From contig LGRD01000040.1 in assembly GCA_001263235.1 (NCBI GenBank), positions 1-64,000 on the forward strand: 64,000 nucleotides of DNA, written 5' to 3'. Each line of letters opens with the position of its first letter. Within the stretch, counting starts at the first letter, position 1. This stretch comes from Methylibium sp. NZG. GTDB lineage: Bacteria; Pseudomonadota; Gammaproteobacteria; Burkholderiales; Burkholderiaceae_C. The notes beneath the pieces were generated by a model. It made no database searches, had not been told where the DNA came from, and saw only the letters and a list, made by a program, of their open reading frames with translations. Shown piece by piece: positions 32,558 to 43,424 of this stretch. Made by a program: the position numbers and the translations under genes.

Positions 32558-33004
32558 ATGATCGACACACCCGCAGCCACCACCGACGACGCCACCCAGG
32601 TCAGCGAATCAGCCACGTCGTCGCCCGCCCTGCCGACGATCGCTGCCGACAACAGCGCCGTCAGCGACGGCATTCGTGGCCGCAGCGCCTTCTATGTGGA
32701 GGTGACCGGCGCCGGGCTGGCGGTGCACACCATCTTTGCCGCCGAGGACGGTCGCGTGCTGCAGATGCCGGCCGTGTTCCCCGACGTGCACTACGCACTG
32801 GAGCAGATCGACGCGCTGCGCCGCCTGGTGGCCGAGCGCTTTGCACAGGCCGCCCAGGTGGGCGCGCAAGTGATTGCGGCCCAGCGCGCCAAGGCGGCCG
32901 CGGACGGCCAGGGCGCGGTGGCTGCCGGTGCTTCAGCGACGTCAGCGACGTCAGCGGCTTCAGCGACGTCAGCGCCCGTCGACGCCGAGCCCTCCAAAGG
33001 CTGA
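32558..33004 (+). CDS. Hypothetical protein, 148 aa
   Basis: I do not recognise this protein. ATG 32558 has a GAAAGGA ribosome binding site at suitable spacing. The N-terminal 35 residues are Thr/Ser/Ala-rich. The middle (RSAFYVEVTGAGLAVHTIFA, then FPDVHYALEQIDALRRLVAERFAQAAQVGAQV) looks folded, probably beta strands followed by a long amphipathic helix. The C-terminus is a low-complexity ATSATSAASATSA tail encoded by a 9-base repeat (32931-32974). No signal peptide or membrane helix. Its last 36 bases overlap the end of the convergent histidine kinase gene. It lies between the TPS locus and the kinase, but no functional link is shown. Confidence 0.65.
   Translation: MIDTPAATTDDATQVSESATSSPALPTIAADNSAVSDGIRGRSAFYVEVTGAGLAVHTIFAAEDGRVLQMPAVFPDVHYALEQIDALRRLVAERFAQAAQVGAQVIAAQRAKAAADGQGAVAAGASATSATSAASATSAPVDAEPSKG
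32931..32974. repeat. 9-base tandem repeat in the tail of the 148-aa gene
   Basis: Units of the form CTTCAGCGA and CGTCAGCGA/G are reiterated about five times and encode Ala-Ser/Thr-rich triplets. Copy change keeps the frame. The end of the array reaches the convergent kinase gene. Confidence 0.7.
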
Positions 33005-36000
33005 CACCGCGAACTGCCGGTCGAGCACGGCCAGCAGCCGGGCTACCTCCACCGGCTTGGTCAGGTAGTCGGCTGCGCCCGCGATCAGGGCCGCATCGAC
33101 GTTGTCGGGCAGTGCATCTGCCGACACCGCCACCACCGGCACGTGGGTCAGCGCCGCATCGGCCTTCAGCCGGCGCAGCAGGTCGAGCCCCGTGGTGTCG
33201 GGCAGGTGCATGTCGAGCAAGATCAGGTCGGGTACCGAGGCCCGCAGCGCCAGCAGCGCTTGCGCGCCGTTGACCGACACCTCCATGCGCAACTGCGGCC
33301 GCTGCGCCAGCACGCCGCGCATCACTTCCACATTGGTTTCGTTGTCTTCCACGTAGTGCACCACGCGCTCACCGTAGTGGCGCGGCAGCGGCGGGCTGGC
33401 GTCGTGACCTGCCGCGGTCGCGCCGCTGTGCGCCGCAGGCAGCGTGAGCACGAAGCGCGTGCCGCCGCCTGGCGCCGGTTCGGCGCCCAACGAGCCGCCC
33501 ATCGCTTCGGCCAGGCTCTTGCTGATGACCAGGCCGATGCCGGTGCCCGGCTGCGCGCTGCGCTCCTGCCCGAGGCGGTTGAAGGGCTTGAACAGGTCGG
33601 CATGCTGTTGTGGCGTCATGCCGATGCCGGAGTCGGTCACTTCGATCTGCACCCAGTCCGGCGCGGGGCCGGGTGTGGCGCCGGGCTCGGGCTGGCCCGC
33701 CTGGCGGCGGCTGCGCACCTCGATCCGCCCACCATCGACGTTGTACTTCACCGCATTGCTGAGCAGGTTGATGACGATCTGCCGCACGCGCGTGGGGTCG
33801 CCCAGGGCGAGCAGCGTGTCGGCGTCCAGTCGCGTCGAGACGGCCAGCCCACGTTGTTGGGCTTCGGCCCGCACCATCGGCAGCACGTCGGCGATCAGCG
33901 CGCTCACGGCCAGCGGCTCGGGCTGCAGCCGCAGGCTGCCGGACTCGATGCGCGAGAGGTCGAGCACGTCGTTGATCATCTCCAGCAGGTGCCAGCCGGC
34001 GTGCTGGATGCGGTCGACCCAGGGCCGCTGCGCCGGCAGCAGCGGGTGGCGCTTGTCGTGGTCGAGCAACTGGGCAAAGCCCAGGATCGCGTTCAGCGGC
34101 GTGCGCAGCTCGTGGCTCATGCGCGAGAGGAACTCGCTCTTCGCGCGGTTCGACGCCTCGGCCAGCTCACGCGCTTTCTCCGCGTCGTGCAACCGCAAGC
34201 GTTCGGTGATGTCCTCGACCGCACCGACGATGTAGCGCGGCTGCCCCTGCGCGTCGCGCAGCAGCGAAACGTTGGACTGCACCCAGACGGTTCGCCCGTC
34301 GCGCGTGACGCAGCGCTTCTCGCGTCGGTACATCGGAATGTCGCCGCGCACCAGCTGGCTGGCGAGTTCGACATCGCGTTCGGTGTCGTCCGGGTGGGTG
34401 TACAGCGCGGCCGGCTGGTTGAGAAGTTCGTTTTCTCGGTAGCCCGTCAGTTCGCAAAAGCGCGGGTTGGCGCGGATCACGCGGCCGCGCAGGTTGGTGT
34501 AGATGATCCCGATCGGCACGTTGCCCCAGATGTTGCGAAAGCGCTGCTCGCTGTCCTGCAGCGCCGCCTGGGCCTGTTCGCGCTCGGCGATCTCGGCCTG
34601 CAGTGCGGCGGTGCGCAGGTGCACGGCTTCTTCGATCCGGCGCGCCCGCCCAGTCACCGTGAGCATCAGCGCACCGAGCAACGACGACGCCAGCAAGCCC
34701 ACGAGTGCAAACAGCCAGGCGTTGGCGCCACCGGCGCGCGCCGCCTCAGACGTTTGCGACAGCACGTGCAGGTCCCACTGCCGGCCGGCGTAGGCCAGCG
34801 GACGCACGTACCGGGCCGCAGCGCGATCGGTGTCGCAGCCGGGTGGCCCGGCCAGGCGCCGCCGCACGGCCGCCGGGTCGGTGTCGATGAGGCACAAGGA
34901 CAAGCCTGGCGCCAGCCGCGGCTGCACCTTGGCCAGCAAGGTGTCCGGCCTCAGCGTCACGAACACCACGCCGCGGGCGGCTTGCACGCGCTCGGCCACG
35001 GTCTTGGGGTTGTCGTGGTACAGCGCTGCGTAGATGACGACGCCTGTGCGGTCTTCATCCGCCCTTTGCTGCGTCAGTCGGAAACCTGCGGTGGCCTGCG
35101 GCAGACCCGTGGCGCTGGCCCGGTCGATGGCGACGCGGGCCACCGGTATCGACATGCTGTTGACTCCCAGCGCAGTAGCATTGCCTTGCGCGGGCTCGAT
35201 GTGGCGCATGGCCACCACCGGGTCGTCCGCATTGGGCGGGGCCGTGGAGCCGTCGGCGTCGGTGCGGTCGAACACGCGGTAGCCCGGCAGGCCCTGCATG
35301 CGCACGCGGGCTTCGAAGGCCGGCACGTCGCGCCGGCGCATGCGCTCGCTCCAGCCCAGCGCCAGCAGATTGCCGGGTTCGAGCCACGCGCGCGAGGCGC
35401 GCTGCAACTCCTGCTGGGTCACGTCTTCGGAGGCGATGAACACGCCGCGCATGGCCTCCAGCGCGTGCAGCGGCTCCTGCAACTGCGCGCGCACCGCCGA
35501 GGTGGCGTTGTCGGCGTCGCGCTCGAAGGCGTTGCGGGCGCGCTCTTCGTCCCAGCGCGCCACCTGGGCGATGCCGGTGGCAATGAAGGCCGTGACCAGC
35601 AGCAGCGTCAGGCCCACCGTCAGCCGCCGCGGCGCCCACTCTGCTCGCGGCCGGCCGATCAGCGTGAGCGTGATCGGCGCGCCGATCAGCACGCCCAGCG
35701 TGTCGCCCGCCCACCAGGTGAGCCAGGTGATCGGCAGGCTGCTGGCGGGCACCGTGCCGCTGTGCACCAGCGCCCAGCCAGCCAGGCTGGCGCTGACGGT
35801 GCACGCGAGCACCGCGCCCAAGCCGAAGAACAACGCAATGTCGCGCGGCTCGCCGAGTGTGAGCGGCTGCCGCACGAAGCGCCGGACCAGCCACGCGCCC
35901 ACGCCGGCCTGCAGCGCCGCGCCGACGGCAATCGCCGCTGGCACGGTGAAGGCGGTCAGATCGACCTGGCCCCGCTGCAGGCTGAGCGTCAAGTTGACCA

Positions 36001-36262
36001 GCAGCGATCCCAGCGCCACCCCCGGCAGCACGCGCCAGCCGAACACCAACACCGCCACCAGCGCGATGCCCGCCGATGGGTACAGCGGCGACGCAAAGCC
36101 CGGCGGGATGGCGAGCTGCAACGCCAGCACGCCCACCACCGCATAGGCCAGCGCGGTCGCCAGCAGCGCCAGGGACCAATGCAGTTCAGCCGGTGGGGCC
36201 TGCGATGGAGCAGGCGCGTCGGCAGGCGCAGGCGCTGAGGCGGGTGACGGTGGGTGGGCCAA
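32969..36262 (-). CDS. Hybrid sensor histidine kinase with MASE1, CHASE, PAS, HisKA, HATPase and receiver domains
   Basis: A 1097-residue membrane sensor. Residues ~28-235 are a multi-helix MASE1-type domain (FASPLYPSAGIALVAVLVFG, later LTWWAGDTLGVLIGAPI). Residues ~250-510 form a periplasmic CHASE-like domain bounded by a helix at ~515-540. A PAS/PAC module follows (~575-690, FRNIWGNVPIGIIYTN). HisKA has its phospho-accepting His in SHELRTPLNAILGF near residue 718, then N-box INLLSNAVKYN, G1 DSGIGM and G2 GTGIGLVIS. The C-terminal receiver has LILLDMHLPDTTG with the phospho-Asp near residue 1017. The only available start is TTG 36262 with no clear ribosome binding site, so the N-terminus is uncertain. 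A dedicated response regulator is not adjacent. Confidence 0.92.
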   Translation of the reverse strand: MAHPPSPASAPAPADAPAPSQAPPAELHWSLALLATALAYAVVGVLALQLAIPPGFASPLYPSAGIALVAVLVFGWRVLPGVALGSLLVNLTLSLQRGQVDLTAFTVPAAIAVGAALQAGVGAWLVRRFVRQPLTLGEPRDIALFFGLGAVLACTVSASLAGWALVHSGTVPASSLPITWLTWWAGDTLGVLIGAPITLTLIGRPRAEWAPRRLTVGLTLLLVTAFIATGIAQVARWDEERARNAFERDADNATSAVRAQLQEPLHALEAMRGVFIASEDVTQQELQRASRAWLEPGNLLALGWSERMRRRDVPAFEARVRMQGLPGYRVFDRTDADGSTAPPNADDPVVAMRHIEPAQGNATALGVNSMSIPVARVAIDRASATGLPQATAGFRLTQQRADEDRTGVVIYAALYHDNPKTVAERVQAARGVVFVTLRPDTLLAKVQPRLAPGLSLCLIDTDPAAVRRRLAGPPGCDTDRAAARYVRPLAYAGRQWDLHVLSQTSEAARAGGANAWLFALVGLLASSLLGALMLTVTGRARRIEEAVHLRTAALQAEIAEREQAQAALQDSEQRFRNIWGNVPIGIIYTNLRGRVIRANPRFCELTGYRENELLNQPAALYTHPDDTERDVELASQLVRGDIPMYRREKRCVTRDGRTVWVQSNVSLLRDAQGQPRYIVGAVEDITERLRLHDAEKARELAEASNRAKSEFLSRMSHELRTPLNAILGFAQLLDHDKRHPLLPAQRPWVDRIQHAGWHLLEMINDVLDLSRIESGSLRLQPEPLAVSALIADVLPMVRAEAQQRGLAVSTRLDADTLLALGDPTRVRQIVINLLSNAVKYNVDGGRIEVRSRRQAGQPEPGATPGPAPDWVQIEVTDSGIGMTPQQHADLFKPFNRLGQERSAQPGTGIGLVISKSLAEAMGGSLGAEPAPGGGTRFVLTLPAAHSGATAAGHDASPPLPRHYGERVVHYVEDNETNVEVMRGVLAQRPQLRMEVSVNGAQALLALRASVPDLILLDMHLPDTTGLDLLRRLKADAALTHVPVVAVSADALPDNVDAALIAGAADYLTKPVEVARLLAVLDRQFAVSAFGGLGVDGR

Positions 36263-36470
36263 CGGATAAGCGTCCGGGTGTGGGCAAAACGGCCTGCCAG
36301 TGCGACCCGCGGGCGGGTCGGCTCCAGCCGTTGCGTTGAGGCTACCACCGCACCCTGGCGTCGAACCTTCCGCGCCCGAGCGCCTGGGCGCAGCACCGGA
36401 AAGTGTGTCGACTGCTGCACATCCGAGCCCCCGCGGCGCAACGCTCGCGCCCCGGTTGGCGGCGCGGCCG

Positions 36471-37565
36471 TCAGACGTTGAACAGGAAGTTCAGCACGTC
36501 GCCGTCCTTCACCACGTACTCCTTGCCTTCGGCGCGCATCTTGCCGGCCTCCTTGGCGCCGTGTTCGCCCTTGTGGGCGATGAAGTCGTCGAACGCGATC
36601 GTCTGCGCGCGGATGAAGCCGCGCTCGAAGTCGGTGTGGATCACGCCGGCCGCTTGCGGCGCGGTGTCGCCGACGTGGATCGTCCAGGCGCGCACTTCCT
36701 TCACGCCCGCGGTGAAGTAGGTCTGCAGGCCGAGCAGCTTGAACGCGGCGCGGATCAGCCGGTTCAGGCCCGGCTCGGTCTGGCCCATGTCGGCGAGAAA
36801 GATTTCCTTGTCCTCGTCGCTCATCTCGGCCATCTCGGCCTCGGTCTTGGCGCAGATGGCCACCACCGGCGCCTTCTGGCCTTCGGCGTACACCCGCAGC
36901 TTGTCGAGGTACGGGTTGTTCTCGAAGCCGTGTTCGTCGACGTTGCCGACGAACATCGCCGGTTTGGCGGTGATCAGGCACAGCGGCTTGAGCACCACCA
37001 GCTCTTCCTTGCTGAACGCGATGCCGCGCACCGGCTTGGCCTGGTCGAGCGCGGCCTGGCACTTCTGCAGCACCGCCACCAGCCGCGCGGCTTCCTTGTC
37101 GTTGCCCGACTTGGCGGCCTTGAGCGAGCGGTTCAGCGTTTTCTCCACCGTCGCCAGGTCGGCCAGGCACAGCTCGGTCTGGATCACCTCGATGTCGGAG
37201 ATCGGGTCGACCTTGCCGGCCACGTGGATCACGTTCTCGTCATCGAAGCAGCGCACCACGTTGACGATCGCATCCGTCTCGCGGATGTGCGCGAGGAACT
37301 GGTTGCCCAGGCCCTCGCCCTTGCTCGCGCCGGCCACCAGCCCGGCAATGTCGACGAACTCGACGATCGCCGGCACGATGCGTTCGGGCTTGACTATTGT
37401 TGCAAGCGCTTGCAGCCGCAGGTCGGGCAGCTCGACCACGCCGACGTTGGGCTCGATCGTGCAGAACGGGTAGTTCTCGGCCGCGATGCCGGCTTTGGTG
37501 AGCGCGTTGAAGAGGGTGGACTTGCCGACGTTGGGCAAGCCCACGATGCCGCATTTGAGGCTCAT
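36471..37565 (-). CDS. ychF: Redox-regulated ATPase/GTPase YchF (OLA1 family)
   Basis: YchF is a universally conserved P-loop ATPase that binds ribosomes and modulates translation and stress responses. The 364-residue length matches the family. N-terminal G1 is [16 protein letters not shown]3 region is [20 protein letters not shown], and the nucleotide-binding NVDE replaces the classic NKxD, as expected for an ATP-preferring member. The C-terminal TGS-like domain ends [16 protein letters not shown] 37565 is the family start; the upstream open frame has no similarity. Between this gene and the kinase start lie 208 bases with no recognised feature. Confidence 0.97.
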   Translation of the reverse strand: MSLKCGIVGLPNVGKSTLFNALTKAGIAAENYPFCTIEPNVGVVELPDLRLQALATIVKPERIVPAIVEFVDIAGLVAGASKGEGLGNQFLAHIRETDAIVNVVRCFDDENVIHVAGKVDPISDIEVIQTELCLADLATVEKTLNRSLKAAKSGNDKEAARLVAVLQKCQAALDQAKPVRGIAFSKEELVVLKPLCLITAKPAMFVGNVDEHGFENNPYLDKLRVYAEGQKAPVVAICAKTEAEMAEMSDEDKEIFLADMGQTEPGLNRLIRAAFKLLGLQTYFTAGVKEVRAWTIHVGDTAPQAAGVIHTDFERGFIRAQTIAFDDFIAHKGEHGAKEAGKMRAEGKEYVVKDGDVLNFLFNV

Positions 37566-37614
37566 GGGGGGCTTTCGCGATCTTGGGGGGAGGGCGGATT
37601 TTAGGCGCCCGGCG

Positions 37615-39963
37615 TCAGGCCTTGAGGTAGTCCGCCCGCGCGCCCAGCCAGCGCACCACGTGCTTGAGTGCCGCGTCGGGGTGCCGGTCCAGCAGTTCGT
37701 TGGCGGCCTGCCGTGCGATGTGTACCAGGGATTCGTCCTGCTGCAAGTCGGCAAAGCGCAGCAGTGCCGAACCCGACTGGCGCGCGCCCAGAAACTCGCC
37801 GGGTCCGCGGATCTCCAGGTCGCGCCGCGCGATCTCGAAGCCGTCGTTCGTCTCCAGCATCGCCTTCAGGCGCGCCTTCGACGTGTCCGACAGCGGCCCG
37901 CTGTACAGCAGCACGCACACGCTGGCCACCGCGCCGCGGCCGACGCGGCCACGCAACTGGTGCAACTGGCTCAGGCCGAAACGTTCGGCGTGTTCGATCA
38001 CCATCAGCGACGCGTTCGGCACGTCGACGCCGACCTCGATCACCGTCGTGGACACGAGCAAGGCGACTTGCCCGGTGGTGAAGAGCGCCATCACGGCCGC
38101 CTTCTCGGCCGCCGGCATGCGGCCGTGCAGCAGGCCGACGCGGTGCCCGGGCAGCGCGTCGCACAGCAGCTGGTGCGCGGCGGTGGCGTCTTGCAAGTCC
38201 AGGACTTCGGACTCTTCGATCAGCGGGCAGACCCAATACGCCTGCCGCCCCTGCGCCACCTGCTCGCGGATGCGCGCGATGACGGCGTCACGTTTGGCGT
38301 CGGCGAACAGCTTGGTCAGCACCGGCGTGCGGCCGGGCGGCAGTTCGTCGATGGTGCTGATGTCGAGGTCGGCAAACAGCGTCATCGCCAGCGTGCGCGG
38401 GATCGGCGTGGCGCTCATCATCAGCGTGTGGGGTTCGAGGGCGGCGTCTGGGTCGTCGTTGAGGTCACCACTTTCGACACTTTCGCGCAGCTTCTCGCGG
38501 TCGGCGGCCTGCGCGCCGAGCTTGGCACGATCATCGGCCTGCGCGACAAGCTTGTCGCGATCACCCGCCTGCGCGACAAGCTTGTCGCGCAGGGCCAACC
38601 GCTGCTGCACCCCGAACCGATGCTGCTCGTCGATGATCGCCAGCCCCAGCCGCGCGAACTGCACCTGCTCCTGGATCACCGCGTGCGTGCCGACCACCAG
38701 CGCGGCTTCGCCAGACGCGACTTGCGCGAGCATTTCCTTGCGGGCCTTGCCTTTGCGGCTGCCGGTGAGCCACGCCACCGTGATGCCCAGCGGCGCGAGC
38801 CAGCCGACGAGCTTGCGCAGATGCTGCTCGGCGAGGATCTCGGTCGGCGCCATCAGCGCGCACTGCCAGCCGGCGTCGATCGCGATCGCTGCGGCGAGCG
38901 CCGCGACCACCGTCTTGCCCGAGCCGACGTCGCCTTGCAGCAGGCGGTGCATCGGCACGTCCCGCTGCAGATCGCGCGCGATCTCGTCGCCCACGCGGCG
39001 CTGCGCGGCGGTGAGCGAAAACGGCAGTGCCGCCAGCAGCCGCTCTTGCAGCCCGCCGGGGCGCACGGCAAACGGCGGCGCACGCTGCAACTCGCGCGCG
39101 CGCTTGGCCTGCAGTTGCGACAACTGCTGCGCGAGCAGCTCCTCAAATTTCAGGCGCTGCCAGGCGGGGTGGCTGTGGTCTTGCAGCCTGGCCAGGCTCG
39201 TGTCGGCGGCCGGGTGGTGCAGAAAACTCAACGCCTCGCGCAGCGTGGTCAGGCCGGCAGGCAGCACGGACGGCGGCAGCAGTTCGGACAGGTCGGCCCG
39301 AACCAGGCCCGACGCCACCGCCTTGCGCAGGTAGGCCTGCGGCAGTTGCGCCACGGTGGGGTAGACCGGCGTCAGCGCAGCGGCCAACGGCGCGCCGGGC
39401 TCGACCGCCTTAAAGCTCGGGTGAACCATCTCGAGCCCCAAAAAACCACCGCGCACCTCGCCGCGCACGCGCACGCGCTGGCCCACCGCCAGCGTTTTCT
39501 GATGCGACGGGTAAAAGTGCAGGAAGCGCAGCACCAGGTCGTCGGTGCCGTCGTGCAGCCGCACCACCAATTGGCACCGCGTGCGCACCTGCACCTGGCA
39601 ATCGCTGACCACGCCTTCGACCTGCGCCACGTCGCCGTCGCGCAGGTCGCCGATCGGCGTGAGGCGGGTTTCGTCTTCATAGCGCAGCGGCAGGTGCAGC
39701 GCCAGGTCGATGTCGCGCCGCAGGCCGAGTTTGTCGAGCGCTTTCTGGGGGCCGGTGCGGGCCGGCGCGGTTGGCGACGGTGCGGCTGGCGGTGGCCTTG
39801 ATTTCGGCGCTGATTTCGGCGCTGACTTCGGCGCTGACTTCGGCGCTGATTTGGGCTCGGAAGTCCCCGCTGAAATCACGGGCTCCCCAGCCCGTGGCGC
39901 AGCCGCCACCGGCCCCCCGGCAACGGTGCGCCAACGGCGAGGGGAGGGCGCGGCATCTGCCAT
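37615..39963 (-). CDS. recG: ATP-dependent DNA helicase RecG with repeat insertion
   Basis: RecG remodels stalled replication forks and Holliday junctions. The protein has 782 residues from ATG 39963 (a further upstream in-frame start at 40080 lacks similarity). After a low-complexity N-terminus with four SAPK units comes the wedge/OB domain ([18 protein letters not shown]). The helicase domains follow: Walker [22 protein letters not shown], Walker [14 protein letters not shown], motif [14 protein letters not shown], and C-terminal motifs [16 protein letters not shown] and [10 protein letters not shown]. Between Walker B and motif III there are about 40 extra residues made of imperfect decapeptide repeats (core RDKLVAQA). 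The catalytic motifs are intact, so the enzyme is probably active. Confidence 0.95.
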   Translation of the reverse strand: MADAAPSPRRWRTVAGGPVAAAPRAGEPVISAGTSEPKSAPKSAPKSAPKSAPKSRPPPAAPSPTAPARTGPQKALDKLGLRRDIDLALHLPLRYEDETRLTPIGDLRDGDVAQVEGVVSDCQVQVRTRCQLVVRLHDGTDDLVLRFLHFYPSHQKTLAVGQRVRVRGEVRGGFLGLEMVHPSFKAVEPGAPLAAALTPVYPTVAQLPQAYLRKAVASGLVRADLSELLPPSVLPAGLTTLREALSFLHHPAADTSLARLQDHSHPAWQRLKFEELLAQQLSQLQAKRARELQRAPPFAVRPGGLQERLLAALPFSLTAAQRRVGDEIARDLQRDVPMHRLLQGDVGSGKTVVAALAAAIAIDAGWQCALMAPTEILAEQHLRKLVGWLAPLGITVAWLTGSRKGKARKEMLAQVASGEAALVVGTHAVIQEQVQFARLGLAIIDEQHRFGVQQRLALRDKLVAQAGDRDKLVAQADDRAKLGAQAADREKLRESVESGDLNDDPDAALEPHTLMMSATPIPRTLAMTLFADLDISTIDELPPGRTPVLTKLFADAKRDAVIARIREQVAQGRQAYWVCPLIEESEVLDLQDATAAHQLLCDALPGHRVGLLHGRMPAAEKAAVMALFTTGQVALLVSTTVIEVGVDVPNASLMVIEHAERFGLSQLHQLRGRVGRGAVASVCVLLYSGPLSDTSKARLKAMLETNDGFEIARRDLEIRGPGEFLGARQSGSALLRFADLQQDESLVHIARQAANELLDRHPDAALKHVVRWLGARADYLKA
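38496..38592. repeat. 30-base tandem repeat inside recG
   Basis: About 3.3 units of a 30-base sequence, each adjacent pair sharing the palindrome GCGACAAGCTTGTCGC (two perfect copies), encode the decapeptide repeats inserted in RecG between helicase motifs II and III. Copy change is frame-neutral. The palindromes could form hairpins in mRNA or single-stranded DNA. Confidence 0.85.
39801..39860. repeat. 12-base tandem repeat coding for SAPK units at the RecG N-terminus
   Basis: Four near-perfect copies of ATTTCGGCGCTG (third and fourth begin AC) and a diverged fifth encode (Ser-Ala-Pro-Lys)n ahead of the RecG wedge domain. It likely forms a flexible basic linker. Confidence 0.85.
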
Positions 39964-40167
39964 GCGCAGATTCTCGCCGTTGCGCCGACCGTGACTTTCA
40001 GCCAGCGGCTGTGGCGCGCCGGCGCCGGTCGGGTGCGGCAATACAACGGTCGAGCGTGTGCCCATTTGTGGCCGAGCCAAGCTGCCGGAGAATCCTGTTT
40101 GCGGTCGCGGCCTGTTTCCTGAAAGCCAAAACCAGCGCCCCTTCCCACCACCTGTTGCCGAACCGCC

Positions 40168-40311
40168 ATGTCCTTCGCCCGCCGCCTTGCCGCCTGTGTC
40201 CTCGCCGTTGCCGCCATGAGCGTGCTGGCCGCCCTGGTCTGGGACCAGTCGGACACCGCCACGCGCGAGGCAGCGTCGGCCGCCGAGCCGGTGCGCACGA
40301 CGCAGCCCTGA
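40168..40311 (+). CDS. Possible small membrane or exported peptide, 47 aa
   Basis: An open frame starting at ATG 40168 encodes a basic N-terminus (MSFARRLAA), one hydrophobic segment ([16 protein letters not shown]) and a short polar tail. It lies in the divergent gap between recG and queA and ends 55 bases before queA. There is no strong ribosome binding site and the region is GC-rich, so it could be chance. I keep it because signal-like composition and position fit a small exported peptide. Confidence 0.35.
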   Translation: MSFARRLAACVLAVAAMSVLAALVWDQSDTATREAASAAEPVRTTQP

Positions 40312-40366
40312 GGTTGTCGCCCGCCGGCACGGCCGGCGCCTTGCAGCACAGGCCGGTCAAGCCTCC

Positions 40367-43412
<3,046 letters not shown>

Positions 43413-43424
43413 ACGGGGCCTGCG

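Noticed and set aside
33143-36238. A 1031-codon plus-strand frame opposite the hybrid kinase
   Set aside because: The minus strand contains all histidine kinase and receiver motifs; this is its shadow.
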